NCBI RefSeq assembly: GCF_003286125.1 | Contig: NZ_QMED01000024.1 | Coordinates: forward strand, 1-64,000 | DNA from: Algibacillus agarilyticus | GTDB taxonomy: Bacteria; Pseudomonadota; Gammaproteobacteria; Enterobacterales; Alteromonadaceae | Direction: 5' to 3' | DNA length: 64,000 nucleotides | Shown: piece after piece, positions 54,003-63,873 of the stretch | How positions within the stretch are numbered: position 1 is the first letter of the stretch | How the letters are laid out: each line of letters starts with the position of its first letter | Notes under the pieces: model-generated | Seen by the model: the letters and a program-made list of their open reading frames with translations, nothing else | What the model was told of the DNA's origin: nothing | Database searches by the model: none | Made by a program: the position numbers and the translations under genes

Positions 54003-56948
54003 TTAAAAGCTATAACGAGCGCCAACAACATAGCGAGGTCCATATTGGCGAGCAAATAAGAATTGCTCTTCATATCGACCATAACCTTGCTCGGTTTCAT
54101 TCGTTAAGTTAACGCCATCTAAAGAAACCGTGAGGTTGTCAGTTACATCATAATTAACGCTCATGTCTAGCTGACCAAATTCACGATGATATTGTGGCGG
54201 GTTTTCAGCGGAACCTTGCGATTGGCCTACGCCAATTAAATAACTGTCACGCCAAGAATAAGTGACTTTAACCGATAAGCCATCCTTCTCGTAAAAACCT
54301 TGCAAGTTCATTGAATCGCTCAAGCCGACCAAAGGCGTTTGAATGGCTTCAACATCATCATTGTCATATTCATTGTCACTTTGAATAATGGTTGCGTTAA
54401 AAGCAGCTCCGTATCCAGAGTTTCCAAACATATGCTGGATAGCAAACTCAATCCCTCGGCTACCTAAATCAGTATCGTAATTTAACGGTTTGGTTACGAG
54501 CCAAATTAAACCTGGATCATCCGAACTTTGACTAATTGTCGTGCCATCAGCGTCGGCACCACCGTTATCCAAAATCTGCTGATATATTTCGCCAATTTCG
54601 GGGGAGTAACTAGGATTACCTTGTGCAGCTCGAATATCGGCAATCGCTTGCTCTGCTCTTGGCCCCGCAAGAGGGTCGTTTAAGCCATCAACCACAACAT
54701 CTGTTTTTAAGTCGGCGATCCACCCGGCAACGGACTTATCAAAAATACCTAATGTAATCGAGCTCGCTTCGTCATAGTAATATTCAAAAGAAAAATCGAT
54801 CGTGGTTGCTTCAAATGGTTGTAAGTTAGGGTTTCCCGATGAACCATTACGCGAGCCAGGCTTTGGTCTTGCGCTTAACGATTGTGAACCTCTTAAAGCA
54901 CCAAGTGGTGCACGTGTTATTGATTTACCCGCAGAGAAACGAGCTATAAACTCGTCACTTAACTCAACTTTAAAATCGAGCGTCGGCAAAGTAACCTGAT
55001 GCTCCCCCGGCACAGCATAAGTGTCATTTGAGTCTATATAAGTTAAATTCCACTCGGTTGGGTTCACCCATTGCACACTGCTAGGAATATCTTGATTAAT
55101 AAAGCTCGATACTTCAGTTTTTTCATGACGCACCCCCACATTTAAATCAGCAGGAAAGTCACCAATATCAAACTGCATTGCCGCTTGTAAATAAATACTA
55201 TTGGTTACCTCTTCTAACTGATCTGAACTTTTATTGCCATTATTGGGGTTGGCATCAAAATCATCACCAAAATAAGCAGCAGAGCGCGTTAACGCCTCAT
55301 CAAAATTGTAATCATAATAATAATTTGTGGTTAAGTTACTGCCACCGCCAGCCAGCTCATCTAAAAAGTCACCGGTTTCTACACGAGTAAACATACTGTC
55401 AGGAAATATAGCTTGGTTATCGCAATAACATACAGGGCCTTGCTGACCAGAACTCGCATTATTAGCCGACAAGTTTTGTTTAGTCTGTGCTAGGCCAAAT
55501 TTGATATTAGCTAAAATACCATCATCTTGATTAACCCATTCGGAATGCAATTGCAGCTGCTGAACTTCAGATATACCCGCATTACGATTAAATTCAGCAA
55601 ACAGAAGGTCAAAATCATTAGGAGCAGCCTCTGATGCGCCATCAGGCCAGAAAAGTTCAAACTGTGGCACTTCTCCGGTAGAGTAATCATAATTTTTAGA
55701 CACCAGATTATTAGGTGCAATAATGATAAACGGTGAGCTTTGGCTGCCACTGTCTGCACCATTATCAATTTCATTTGAAGAATCATGATAATCGAGTTCA
55801 ACATGCAATGCGTCTGTCACTTGCCAATCTAAATTAATACCAACAGATTCGGCTTCTACTTTAGTTGTCCCTTTGCGTGCAGTATGGGCGTAATCATTAT
55901 TGGATTCATTAAATTTAATTGCCGTACCGCGTTCATCCAATTCGTATGATTTGATATTGCCGCCAAAGTTAAACCACACGCCAAATGATAAACTTTCATC
56001 CGCTAATTCAGCTTGCGTTGTGGTGTAATCTAATGTGGCCGTGAAGTCTTCAGTTGGTGCATACTGTAAGGTAAGTTGTCCATTGTTTCTAACTTTTTCA
56101 ATGTTGCTTTTACCATATCCTAGATTTCGCGGTAAAAATGAGTGTCCAGCTTTTATCGTATTACCGTCGTCGTCAAGTGTGTCGGGACGCATATCAATAG
56201 CATCAAGACCGGTTGCATCACCTAACCCCTGATCCATTTGCCAACCATCAATTGACGCACCTTGCCTTTGAAAATGACGAGTTTGATGCGAAAGCGATAA
56301 AGCGACACCAAACTTACCATCAGCAAATGTATTACTATACAATGCCGCTAACTCAGGTGTAATGTTGTCACCTGTATCGACTGACGAATCAATGATCCCT
56401 TTGGCAGAAACAGAATATTTTAAGCCATCATTTTCAAGCGGTTTAAGGGTTTTAATATTAACAACCGCACCTAAACCACCACTGGGGTTTTCAGCACGTG
56501 CTGTTTTATATAGCTCTAAAGAGCTGACGCCATCAGAAGCTAAGTTTTCTAATTTATACGAACGACTAAACCCGGTACCCGGCATCTGGCGGTTATTAAG
56601 TGTAACCAAGTTAAAATCGGGACCAAAACCACGAACAGTTATTTCGCTACCTTCACCGTTTGAGCGACTAATCGAAACACCCGTAATTCGACCTAACGAT
56701 TCAGCTAGGTTAGTATCCGGGAATTTCCCCATCTCTTCTGCTGAAATCGCATCAACGACCCCAGTACTGCCTCGTTTAATATCACGTGCTTTCATTAAGC
56801 TACCGCGAATACCCGATACTTCAATAACTTCAACTTCATCTTCTATATCAGCTTCTGCCATCGTGATCGGTGTTATAAAGGCAGAACCCAGTAATATTGA
56901 TAATGAAGTCGCTAATTTTTTCTTTTTAAAGTGAGTTAGTTTCATCAC
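54003..56948 (-). CDS. TonB-dependent receptor (glycan-type, TonB-Xanth-Caul group)
   Basis: The 981-residue protein has a signal peptide (ending PITMAEA), a TonB-box-like EVEVIEVSG, a plug domain (about residues 50-170: DTNLAESLGRITGVSISR, TVRGFGPDFNLVTLNNRQMP in sections) and a 22-strand-type barrel ending RYVVGARYSF with terminal Phe. This branch imports oligosaccharides in marine bacteria. It lies 101 bp after the GH16 gene on the same strand, which suggests uptake of beta-glucan fragments; the ligand is inferred from context. Confidence 0.93.
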   Translation of the reverse strand: MMKLTHFKKKKLATSLSILLGSAFITPITMAEADIEDEVEVIEVSGIRGSLMKARDIKRGSTGVVDAISAEEMGKFPDTNLAESLGRITGVSISRSNGEGSEITVRGFGPDFNLVTLNNRQMPGTGFSRSYKLENLASDGVSSLELYKTARAENPSGGLGAVVNIKTLKPLENDGLKYSVSAKGIIDSSVDTGDNITPELAALYSNTFADGKFGVALSLSHQTRHFQRQGASIDGWQMDQGLGDATGLDAIDMRPDTLDDDGNTIKAGHSFLPRNLGYGKSNIEKVRNNGQLTLQYAPTEDFTATLDYTTTQAELADESLSFGVWFNFGGNIKSYELDERGTAIKFNESNNDYAHTARKGTTKVEAESVGINLDWQVTDALHVELDYHDSSNEIDNGADSGSQSSPFIIIAPNNLVSKNYDYSTGEVPQFELFWPDGASEAAPNDFDLLFAEFNRNAGISEVQQLQLHSEWVNQDDGILANIKFGLAQTKQNLSANNASSGQQGPVCYCDNQAIFPDSMFTRVETGDFLDELAGGGSNLTTNYYYDYNFDEALTRSAAYFGDDFDANPNNGNKSSDQLEEVTNSIYLQAAMQFDIGDFPADLNVGVRHEKTEVSSFINQDIPSSVQWVNPTEWNLTYIDSNDTYAVPGEHQVTLPTLDFKVELSDEFIARFSAGKSITRAPLGALRGSQSLSARPKPGSRNGSSGNPNLQPFEATTIDFSFEYYYDEASSITLGIFDKSVAGWIADLKTDVVVDGLNDPLAGPRAEQAIADIRAAQGNPSYSPEIGEIYQQILDNGGADADGTTISQSSDDPGLIWLVTKPLNYDTDLGSRGIEFAIQHMFGNSGYGAAFNATIIQSDNEYDNDDVEAIQTPLVGLSDSMNLQGFYEKDGLSVKVTYSWRDSYLIGVGQSQGSAENPPQYHREFGQLDMSVNYDVTDNLTVSLDGVNLTNETEQGYGRYEEQFLFARQYGPRYVVGARYSF

Positions 56949-57049
56949 AGACCTCTAAAAATGTCTAAGTATAAAAGGGCTTATGAGTGCATAAACAGAT
57001 AAACATAAGCCAATAATTCAAATTTTACGTGCGTTGAAGTTCGATTAAT

Positions 57050-59725
57050 TTACTCAATAACCACGTTATCAAGTCGGTAGACCGCACCTTCACCACTACC
57101 CCATGCAGGAAAAACCATCACGACATCGATATCCGTTAAATCTAAACCGGCATCCATCAACGAAAGTAATGAAAAGCGATAGGTTTGCCATTGACCCGCT
57201 ACCGGTGCAGCCCCTTCGATACTATCGATTAAATCAAGTTCAACAGCGCCGGTTGCCGCGCCACTCTCAATTTTAAATTTCCAATCAACCGTACCCGCAT
57301 TTGGCTCTGTGACTATTTTCATATCAAACTTAACCATGCCCGTACTCGCAATTGATGACGCATCAAAACTAATGCCCGAACCATCAGCTGGTTTAAAACC
57401 CATCACGGTAGGCGACGCGCCAATCGCAAATTCAACGACTTGCATATGGGCATCGTCATCGGTCGCTTGAGCCGGAGCAGAACCCGCACAACAATCCCAT
57501 GCCGCCCAATCGCTATTTGGTGTTTCTTTAAACAGTTCTAAACGAGCGGCGGTTACCCCACCTGAATTCGTCGCATTAGGGTTATAAATTTTAGCGTTAT
57601 CAACTCGATAAACAGCCCCTTCACCCGAGCCCCAAGCTGGGAATATCATCACCACGTCAATGGCACTTAAATCAAGACCGGCATCGGATAAATCTTGCAA
57701 CTTAAACGTATAAGTCTGCCATTGATCGAGTACCGGATCGGCACCTTCTACACTGGCATTTAAATCCAACTCAACGGCGGCAGTGGCAGCACCACTTTCA
57801 ATTTTGAATTTCCAATCAACGGCACCGGCTGCCGGTAACGTGGTGACCTTCATCTCAAATTGCACAACGCCTTCGGTTAATAAAGCTGATGCATCAAAGT
57901 TCACACCAGAGCCATCTGCAGGTTTAAACCCCATCACCGTAGGTGAAGCACCAATCGCAAATTCAACCACGGTATTGTGATCACCATCATCGGTTTCTTC
58001 AATCGGTGTACTTCCGCCACAACAATCCCAAGGAGCCCATGCCAGGTTAGCGGCATCGTCAAATAACACTAATTCAGGTGAAGGTGCAGCGCCCTCTCCT
58101 GTGCCAATCATGACATTATCCACGCGGTAAACAGCTCCTTCACCTGCTCCCCATGCCGGAAAAATCATTAATACGTCAATACCTGAAAGGTCTAGACCTG
58201 CATCGGATAACGCTTGTAAATCAAAAGAATAATGTTGCCAAGCGCCGACTGTTGGCGCGACACCTTCATTGCTGTCCATCAGTGATAATTCAACAGCAGT
58301 TGAAGCAGCCCCTTGCTCAATTTTAAACTTCCAGTCGGCACTCGCATCAGCAGGTGCGCTAACCAGCTTTAGATCAAACTCAACTTTGCCCGTTGTTAAC
58401 ATGCTCGACGCATCAAACGGCACGGGGGCATCAGTTTCATAAATATTGAACCCCATCACCGTCGGGCTTGCACCAATAACAAACTCAGCAACTGCGCCGT
58501 GGTCGGCATCATCGGTTTCAACCGTTGGTGTGCTGCCACCACAACAATCCCAAATTGGCCAATTTGGGTTAACCGCGTTATCAAAAATGATGAGATCAGA
58601 TACAGGTCCAGGTGGAACAGGAGCCGAAGGGATGGGAGCAAGACCTTCAACTAAGCCATCTTCTTCATCTTTATAACCGGCACGAACGGTTTCACAACCC
58701 GCCCCCGTATTGCGGTCAAGTGCACATTCATACACGCGAACATAATCGATTAAAAAAGATTGCCCAGCAGTGAAAGCACTGGCATCAATACCGCCGTCAT
58801 TAACATTAGAGGGCCAAGAACCACCCACAGCAAGGTTAAGTAAAATATGAAAGTTTTGGTCAAATGGAGAGCTGTCCCAATGTGTTTCTAATTCACCTGT
58901 ACCTTGATCATAATACTCAGTAAACCAACCACGGTGCTTTAAACCTGTAGCTTGGCCTTTACTGTTATAACGCACGTCAGATTGCATTTGCGTTGCATAT
59001 AAATAACCATCTACATACCAACGAATTTCACCTTCTTGCCATTCAACGGCATAGGTATGAAAATCATCGGCTGGGTTTTGATCTTGAGGAAAAGCATAAC
59101 TTTGACCAGAATGGGCGTTGTCTGGCCATGATTTACCGTAATGTAAAGTGCCGTAAATTTTAGATTCTAAGGTGCCATCGGCATTAGGTACTTTTAAATT
59201 AACCGATTCTAAAATATCGATTTCGCCTGAGTGCGGCCAACCGCCATAAACATTATCAGTCGGTAACATCCAAAATGCAGGCCAGCTGCCCTGACCCGAT
59301 GGTAACTTAGCGCGCATTTCAAAGCGGCCATAGGTCCAATCACCTTTTTCTTTTGTGCGTAAGCGCGCTGATGTATAAGGTAACGCAGCATCATCGCCAG
59401 CCGGTAATGCAACAATATTCAAAATGCCATCTGCGACAAATGAATTATCACTGCTGTCGGTATAACACTGTTGCTCTTGATTACCGCCACCCGAACAATT
59501 GACTTCATAACTCCACTTGTTCATATCAATGGCCGTGCCATCAAACTCATCACTCCATACTAATTGCCAGTCACTTGTTGGTTTTTGTGTATCGACCGCG
59601 GCAAAATTAGTTTCGGTAGTAACGCTTTCACCACAGCCTGTAAGCCCAATCAAACTGGCTGTTACCGCTATACTTAATGCACTAGTGTGGTTGTGTGCCC
59701 ACTGTTTAACACCTTTAAGCATCAT
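57050..59725 (-). CDS. GH16 family lipoprotein, probable laminarinase (beta-1,3-glucanase), with three tandem accessory domains
   Basis: The 891-residue protein has a lipoprotein signal (lipobox LTGC, Cys about residue 32). A GH16 domain (about residues 50-340) carries the catalytic GEIDILES core, in which two Glu flank Ile-Asp-Ile-Leu, and W-rich substrate segments (SGQGSWPAFWMLP, AVEWQEGEIRWYVDG). The linker is Pro-rich. Three homologous modules follow (about 373-541, 550-711, 727-891), each with WDCCGGS or WDCCAGS, VEFAIGASPTVMGF and YRVDN. These beta-sandwich-like modules recall the ExoP-type galactose-binding-like domain. The surface enzyme probably cuts laminarin; specificity within GH16 is not proven by sequence reading. 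Confidence 0.9.
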   Translation of the reverse strand: MMLKGVKQWAHNHTSALSIAVTASLIGLTGCGESVTTETNFAAVDTQKPTSDWQLVWSDEFDGTAIDMNKWSYEVNCSGGGNQEQQCYTDSSDNSFVADGILNIVALPAGDDAALPYTSARLRTKEKGDWTYGRFEMRAKLPSGQGSWPAFWMLPTDNVYGGWPHSGEIDILESVNLKVPNADGTLESKIYGTLHYGKSWPDNAHSGQSYAFPQDQNPADDFHTYAVEWQEGEIRWYVDGYLYATQMQSDVRYNSKGQATGLKHRGWFTEYYDQGTGELETHWDSSPFDQNFHILLNLAVGGSWPSNVNDGGIDASAFTAGQSFLIDYVRVYECALDRNTGAGCETVRAGYKDEEDGLVEGLAPIPSAPVPPGPVSDLIIFDNAVNPNWPIWDCCGGSTPTVETDDADHGAVAEFVIGASPTVMGFNIYETDAPVPFDASSMLTTGKVEFDLKLVSAPADASADWKFKIEQGAASTAVELSLMDSNEGVAPTVGAWQHYSFDLQALSDAGLDLSGIDVLMIFPAWGAGEGAVYRVDNVMIGTGEGAAPSPELVLFDDAANLAWAPWDCCGGSTPIEETDDGDHNTVVEFAIGASPTVMGFKPADGSGVNFDASALLTEGVVQFEMKVTTLPAAGAVDWKFKIESGAATAAVELDLNASVEGADPVLDQWQTYTFKLQDLSDAGLDLSAIDVVMIFPAWGSGEGAVYRVDNAKIYNPNATNSGGVTAARLELFKETPNSDWAAWDCCAGSAPAQATDDDAHMQVVEFAIGASPTVMGFKPADGSGISFDASSIASTGMVKFDMKIVTEPNAGTVDWKFKIESGAATGAVELDLIDSIEGAAPVAGQWQTYRFSLLSLMDAGLDLTDIDVVMVFPAWGSGEGAVYRLDNVVIE
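57053..58605. repeat. three tandem ~490-bp coding repeats in the GH16 gene
   Basis: Blocks at about 58605-58100, 58075-57590 and 57545-57053 encode the three accessory modules. The second and third share long stretches of identical residues (for example ASPTVMGFKPADGSG and WKFKIESGAAT), so the last duplication is more recent than the first. Confidence 0.85.
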
Positions 59726-59870
59726 ACTTGTCTCCGATTGTGTGTACTTAATTTCGGTTTTAAATTTAAGTTAGCCAGTTGATCATGCTCGCTAAACCTT
59801 GTTTTTACCAAAATTGTTAATTGATACTAAAATATGTAACACAGAAGTTAAAAAAAGCATGATGCGATAC

Positions 59871-59902
59871 GCTAAAGCGGAATGTTCAAAAGCTAAGGCG
59901 GA
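59871..59902. promoter_or_regulatory. putative LytTR operator (two direct repeats 21 bp apart)
   Basis: Gctaaagcgga (59871-59881) and gctaaggcgga (59892-59902) match at 10 of 11 positions with starts exactly 21 bp apart. LytTR regulators bind pairs of short direct repeats spaced about two helical turns. The site lies 90 bp before the sensor kinase ATG and about 146 bp before the GH16 start in the divergent gap, and a LytTR regulator is encoded at 61144. Confidence 0.6.
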
Positions 59903-59991
59903 CAAAAGAGCCTATTAATAACCGACAGAAAAGTTAAACTTAACTTAGTTTTTATAAACACCTAAATCATGCAATAAACAAGAGAATAGCC

Positions 59992-61134
59992 ATGGATAAC
60001 AGAACCGCAAATGTATCTGAAATAATCAATAACACCTTAGGAAAACCATCGATATTACTTTATCGATATTGCCAAGTCGGCTTTTGGGGGTTTATTTGCA
60101 TCGTCAGTTATCTTTCGTTAACGCTGTGGTATGGGCAATACGGTCTAGCTTATTTTTTACATATTATTGTGCAATCATTCATGGGCTTAGGGATCTCTCT
60201 ATTATTACAAAAAGCGTTCACATATAGTTGGTATTACCCTAATTCATATCGTTTAGCGCTTGGATTTTTACTCATTCTTATTGCGTCGTTAGTTTGGACC
60301 GTTGCCCGAATGGAAGCGTTTTCTTACATGACAGCCGAGCAAGATATTTGGTGGAATTTTGGTGGATGGTATTTTGCCGGTTTTTTTATCTTTCTATTTT
60401 GGAGTGCCATGTTTCATGGGGTTATTTATTATCAATTATTACAAGCTGAGCATAAAATACTGTTAAATACCCAGGCGGCTTCGCGAGAAGAACAGATTAA
60501 ACGCATCAAAGCGCAAGCGATTGCGCGCGATGCACAACTTAAAATGTTGCGTTACCAGCTCAACCCACATTTTTTATCTAATACATTAAATGCCGTTAAT
60601 TCACTTATTGAAGCACAGCAAAACGACATGGCACAAAATATGGTGGTTAATTTAAGTAAATTTATGCGTTATTCGCTCGATAATGACCCCGATGGTAAAG
60701 TCACATTAAGCCAAGAAATAGAAGCCCTCATACTATATTTAGATATTGAAAAGGTTAGATTTGGCGACAGGCTCAATTTTTTATTAAATGTTGAAGACCT
60801 TGCAAATACCGCGCTGATCCCAAGTTTACTTTTACAACCCATTATTGAAAATTCAATGAAGCATGTCATCGCTAAAAGTGAAGAAGGCGGCACAATCACC
60901 ATTGGCGCTTATATCGATAATGGTACATTGTTTATCAAACTAAGTGATTCCGGTCAAAACTTTAAAAAACAACAAATTCATATTCAAGGCAACGAAAACC
61001 GCAGCGTTGGCCTACGTAACATACAAGAGCGTTTAGAAACCTTATATCCAAACGAACATACCTTCGAATGTGAAGTACACGCGCAAGGTGGTTTACTCAC
61101 CACAATCGCTATTCCATTTGAAATGAATACATAA
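59992..61134 (+). CDS. LytS/YehU-type sensor histidine kinase
   Basis: The 380-residue protein has four hydrophobic segments in the first 150 residues, a coiled stretch, and the His_kinase domain with QLNPHFLSNTLN, where His193 is the phosphoacceptor, followed by an ATPase domain with PSLLLQPIIENSMKHVI and SVGLRNIQERL. It pairs with the LytTR regulator that starts 9 bp later. The signal is unknown; its position suggests sensing related to the adjacent glycan genes or to the envelope. Confidence 0.93.
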   Translation: MDNRTANVSEIINNTLGKPSILLYRYCQVGFWGFICIVSYLSLTLWYGQYGLAYFLHIIVQSFMGLGISLLLQKAFTYSWYYPNSYRLALGFLLILIASLVWTVARMEAFSYMTAEQDIWWNFGGWYFAGFFIFLFWSAMFHGVIYYQLLQAEHKILLNTQAASREEQIKRIKAQAIARDAQLKMLRYQLNPHFLSNTLNAVNSLIEAQQNDMAQNMVVNLSKFMRYSLDNDPDGKVTLSQEIEALILYLDIEKVRFGDRLNFLLNVEDLANTALIPSLLLQPIIENSMKHVIAKSEEGGTITIGAYIDNGTLFIKLSDSGQNFKKQQIHIQGNENRSVGLRNIQERLETLYPNEHTFECEVHAQGGLLTTIAIPFEMNT

Positions 61135-61143
61135 TCAAAGGTA

Positions 61144-61977
61144 ATGCACGACATGACAAATCAAACCACAAAAATAAAAACCTTGATCATTGATGACGAG
61201 CCACTTGCCCTTAGCTTATTACGGGCAAAGTTAAGTAAATTTGAAAAAATAGACATAATTGGCGAATGTAAAAATGGTCGCGAAGCCATTCAAAGTATCT
61301 TAGATCATACACCTGATTTAATTTTTTTAGACATTCAAATGCCCGGCTTAAATGGGTTAGATGTGATCCAAAAGATCCAAACAGAACTCATGCCTTTAGT
61401 TATATTTGCCACTGCTTTTGAGCAATACGCTTTAGATGCATTTGATGTAAATGCGGTCGATTACATTTTAAAACCACTTGACGATAGCCACATTAAGCGC
61501 GCGGTTGAACGAGCCATCGTGAGATTACAATCACAAGAATCGAATCAAGAAACAAACCAAGAAAAATCAAAAGTCATTCAAGCAATCCATGCGATCAACA
61601 ACCGCCAAACGACCCATTTACCCTCTCACGAGAATAAATTTGTTGCCGCGCAAGATCGCAAAATAGTCATTAAAGATGGTGATGAAATCACCTTGGTTAA
61701 ACAAGATAATATAGAATGGATAGACGCCGCAGGCGACTATTGCTGCTTGCACGCAGAAGGCGTTACCCATATAAAACGCACAACAATCAGAGAAATGCTA
61801 GAAGAACTCGATGCCGATATATTTAAACGTGTACATCGCTCAACAATCGTCAATTTGAAATTCATCACCAAAGTGAACCCATTACCCAAAGGTGAATATT
61901 TTTTACAGCTAGGTGAAAACGAACGAGTCAAAGTGAGCCGCACATACAAAGATGCAATTAAAGATTATTTAGCTTAA
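61144..61977 (+). CDS. LytTR family response regulator
   Basis: The 277-residue protein has a receiver domain (phosphoacceptor Asp63 in IFLDIQMPGLNG, acidic pair IIDDEP) and a C-terminal LytTR DNA-binding domain (about residues 175-275) with WIDAAGDYCCLH, KRVHRSTIVN and LPKGEYFLQL. It is cotranscribed with the sensor kinase. An ATG at 61153 is a possible alternative start. It probably acts at direct repeats such as those at 59871-59902. Confidence 0.93.
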   Translation: MHDMTNQTTKIKTLIIDDEPLALSLLRAKLSKFEKIDIIGECKNGREAIQSILDHTPDLIFLDIQMPGLNGLDVIQKIQTELMPLVIFATAFEQYALDAFDVNAVDYILKPLDDSHIKRAVERAIVRLQSQESNQETNQEKSKVIQAIHAINNRQTTHLPSHENKFVAAQDRKIVIKDGDEITLVKQDNIEWIDAAGDYCCLHAEGVTHIKRTTIREMLEELDADIFKRVHRSTIVNLKFITKVNPLPKGEYFLQLGENERVKVSRTYKDAIKDYLA

Positions 61978-62033
61978 ACAACGTGCTTGAACCCGTTATC
62001 GCGCAGGCTCTCATAAAACATGTCTGTTTGCAT

Positions 62034-62049
62034 ATACACCCAAGTCACG
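62034..62049. repeat. fragment of the CCCAAGTCAC repeat
   Basis: The sequence acacccaagtcac in the gap between the LytTR gene and the 461-residue protein matches the motif at 39413-39439. It is a short fragment only. Confidence 0.35.
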
Positions 62050-62069
62050 CCTTTTATTTAATGAACACT

Positions 62070-63455
62070 TTACATTGTACTAGACATAACACTAGACATA
62101 GCAACCGAAAAACCACCACTGCGCTGGCCATTCTCTAGTCGAAATAATAACGGGTTCACTCCTTTTTTTAAGCGTACTTTACGAAAGCCTTCACTCAACT
62201 GCCAGCCCTTATGCTGAGGCAAACTATTCCAGACGAGCATATCATTTAGCCACAATTTAGACTGATCATCACTGCCAATCGCCAGCCAAACATCTTGTGC
62301 CCTGTCTGATTTTAATTGTGTGTAAGCATAATAAATTTCATATTCCGCTAAATTTTCAGGCACAATCGGAAAATTTGAAAATTGGCGATATCGCCAACCA
62401 ATAACCTGTTGATCTTTACCGACATATTGGCCGTCTAAATTGATCGTTTGCTCAGGTGGATATGACGTATGAATATGTTTACGCTGGGCGTTTTCAAATG
62501 GCCCGATCACATACCACGTGTCCAACATGATCCATTTAGCCGATTGGCTCGCATTGCTTGTCAATTTATGGCTAGCCATGCGTGTATTGCTTTGATTTAT
62601 ACTGGGCACGTTTTGCGGCTTAACACTTTTAGGCGTGACGATATCGTCAAACCGATATTGAGATCCCTTGCCATAGGCCTCGCTCATCGCTTGTGTAAAG
62701 TCTTTTAATTGGCCTTTCGCATGTTGCTCACTAAATTCAACGTTTTTTTGTTGCTGTAGCAACTGCTCAACTTCTTTATTGTTGAGTGTATGACCGTGTA
62801 ATGTACTGTCATCGGCCTGTTCAGCCCGTTTTGTTGCATTTCCGGCTTCAAGCTCGTCACTATCTACCGTCAATTGCGGTTGCTCACCCTCTGTGTCAGC
62901 TCGAACACCACTCCCCTGTTGCCGGCGTTGTAATTCATCTAAAATAGTTAAAGCCACTTTTTGATTTTCTTGCATTTTTTCCAACATTTCACTGTCAGAC
63001 ATAGCATTCGCTACTGTTTCAGTTTCAGTTAAAACATTGTCTTTTAAGTCACTAATCAGCTCTGGCACTTGTTCAGCTTGACGTTGAGACATGTGTGTTA
63101 ACAGTTCATTTGATAAGTTAAACAAATCAGCAGTCGACATTTCATCATGGGCTTGCAACCTGTTTTCATTTGTTAATTTATCTTGCTCAATGTTTTCCAT
63201 TTCAGTTAAAACTTGATGGATCTTTTGCATATTTTCGACACTCGTGCGCATTGATTCTCGATAAACGTCACGTGTACTTTCAATCGCGGCAATACGCGCT
63301 TTTTCATCAATTATTTTAGGTATAAAGTAATGGCCATTTTGTATAATAAAAAACAACACAAAAAAATGAATAACAACAGAGTTAGACACATACTCGCCAA
63401 ATGTCTTTTTAGGTTTTAATTTTTCTGTTGACTTGACTGTTTTTTTACCCGTCAT
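62070..63455 (-). CDS. ExbD-linked single-span protein with coiled coil and C-terminal sugar-binding-like domain
   Basis: The 461-residue protein has a basic N-terminus, one membrane segment (about residues 28-48), a long helical/coiled-coil region (about 50-200), a disordered linker and a C-terminal beta-rich domain (about 310-455) with ENLAEYEIYYAYTQLKS, DVWLAIGSDDQSKLWLNDMLVWN and LKKGVNPLLFRLENG. The last part has the feel of PA14/NPCBM-like domains in which Trp-Leu-Asn follows a Gly-Ser-Asp-Asp turn. It overlaps exbD by 11 bp, so it belongs to the ExbBD operon. I do not recognise a named family. A TonB-like or glycan-sensing role is inferred only. Confidence 0.7.
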   Translation of the reverse strand: MTGKKTVKSTEKLKPKKTFGEYVSNSVVIHFFVLFFIIQNGHYFIPKIIDEKARIAAIESTRDVYRESMRTSVENMQKIHQVLTEMENIEQDKLTNENRLQAHDEMSTADLFNLSNELLTHMSQRQAEQVPELISDLKDNVLTETETVANAMSDSEMLEKMQENQKVALTILDELQRRQQGSGVRADTEGEQPQLTVDSDELEAGNATKRAEQADDSTLHGHTLNNKEVEQLLQQQKNVEFSEQHAKGQLKDFTQAMSEAYGKGSQYRFDDIVTPKSVKPQNVPSINQSNTRMASHKLTSNASQSAKWIMLDTWYVIGPFENAQRKHIHTSYPPEQTINLDGQYVGKDQQVIGWRYRQFSNFPIVPENLAEYEIYYAYTQLKSDRAQDVWLAIGSDDQSKLWLNDMLVWNSLPQHKGWQLSEGFRKVRLKKGVNPLLFRLENGQRSGGFSVAMSSVMSSTM

Positions 63456-63873
63456 TGGCTCTTACCCCAATGTTGTGCAAACCTTCAAACTCGCATAAAT
63501 CGAGTAAATGCACCATATATTGCAACGGTGTATTTCTATCACCATCAATTCTAATTCTGCGTTCAGGATCGGTTTGACTTTGTTTTCGTAAAATAGCGTG
63601 TACGTCTTTTACCGCCACTTGTTTATTATCGATGTAATATTTTCCATGCCGATCAACGCCTAACACTAAAGGGGCTAGGCGAATTTCTGTAGGTGAAAAG
63701 GCGGCGGCTGAACTCGGTAATTGGATATTTAACTGCTTGACCGTTTCAGATTCATGATCTTCTTTATCAAACGTTGTCGCCACTAAAAAAAAGATTAAAA
63801 GTAAAAAAATGCAATCGAGTAAGGGTGCTAAATTAGGCTCAAAATTTTCTTGGTCATCCAAATTAATGCGCAT
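63445..63873 (-). CDS. ExbD/TolR family biopolymer transport protein
   Basis: With the start at 63873 (MRINLDDQENF) the protein has 142 residues; a longer frame from 63948 lies inside the upstream gene. The AGGTGG Shine-Dalgarno 8 bp before the ATG supports this start. A membrane segment PLLDCIFLLLIFFLVATTF carries the Asp that ExbD/TolR proteins use for proton coupling. It overlaps the upstream ExbB-like stop by 11 bp and the downstream gene by 11 bp. Confidence 0.88.
   Translation of the reverse strand: MRINLDDQENFEPNLAPLLDCIFLLLIFFLVATTFDKEDHESETVKQLNIQLPSSAAAFSPTEIRLAPLVLGVDRHGKYYIDNKQVAVKDVHAILRKQSQTDPERRIRIDGDRNTPLQYMVHLLDLCEFEGLHNIGVRANDG

Noticed and set aside
56362-56934. 190-residue plus-strand frame over the TonB receptor N-terminus
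   Set aside because: It is antisense to the conserved signal peptide and plug domain; no support for expression.
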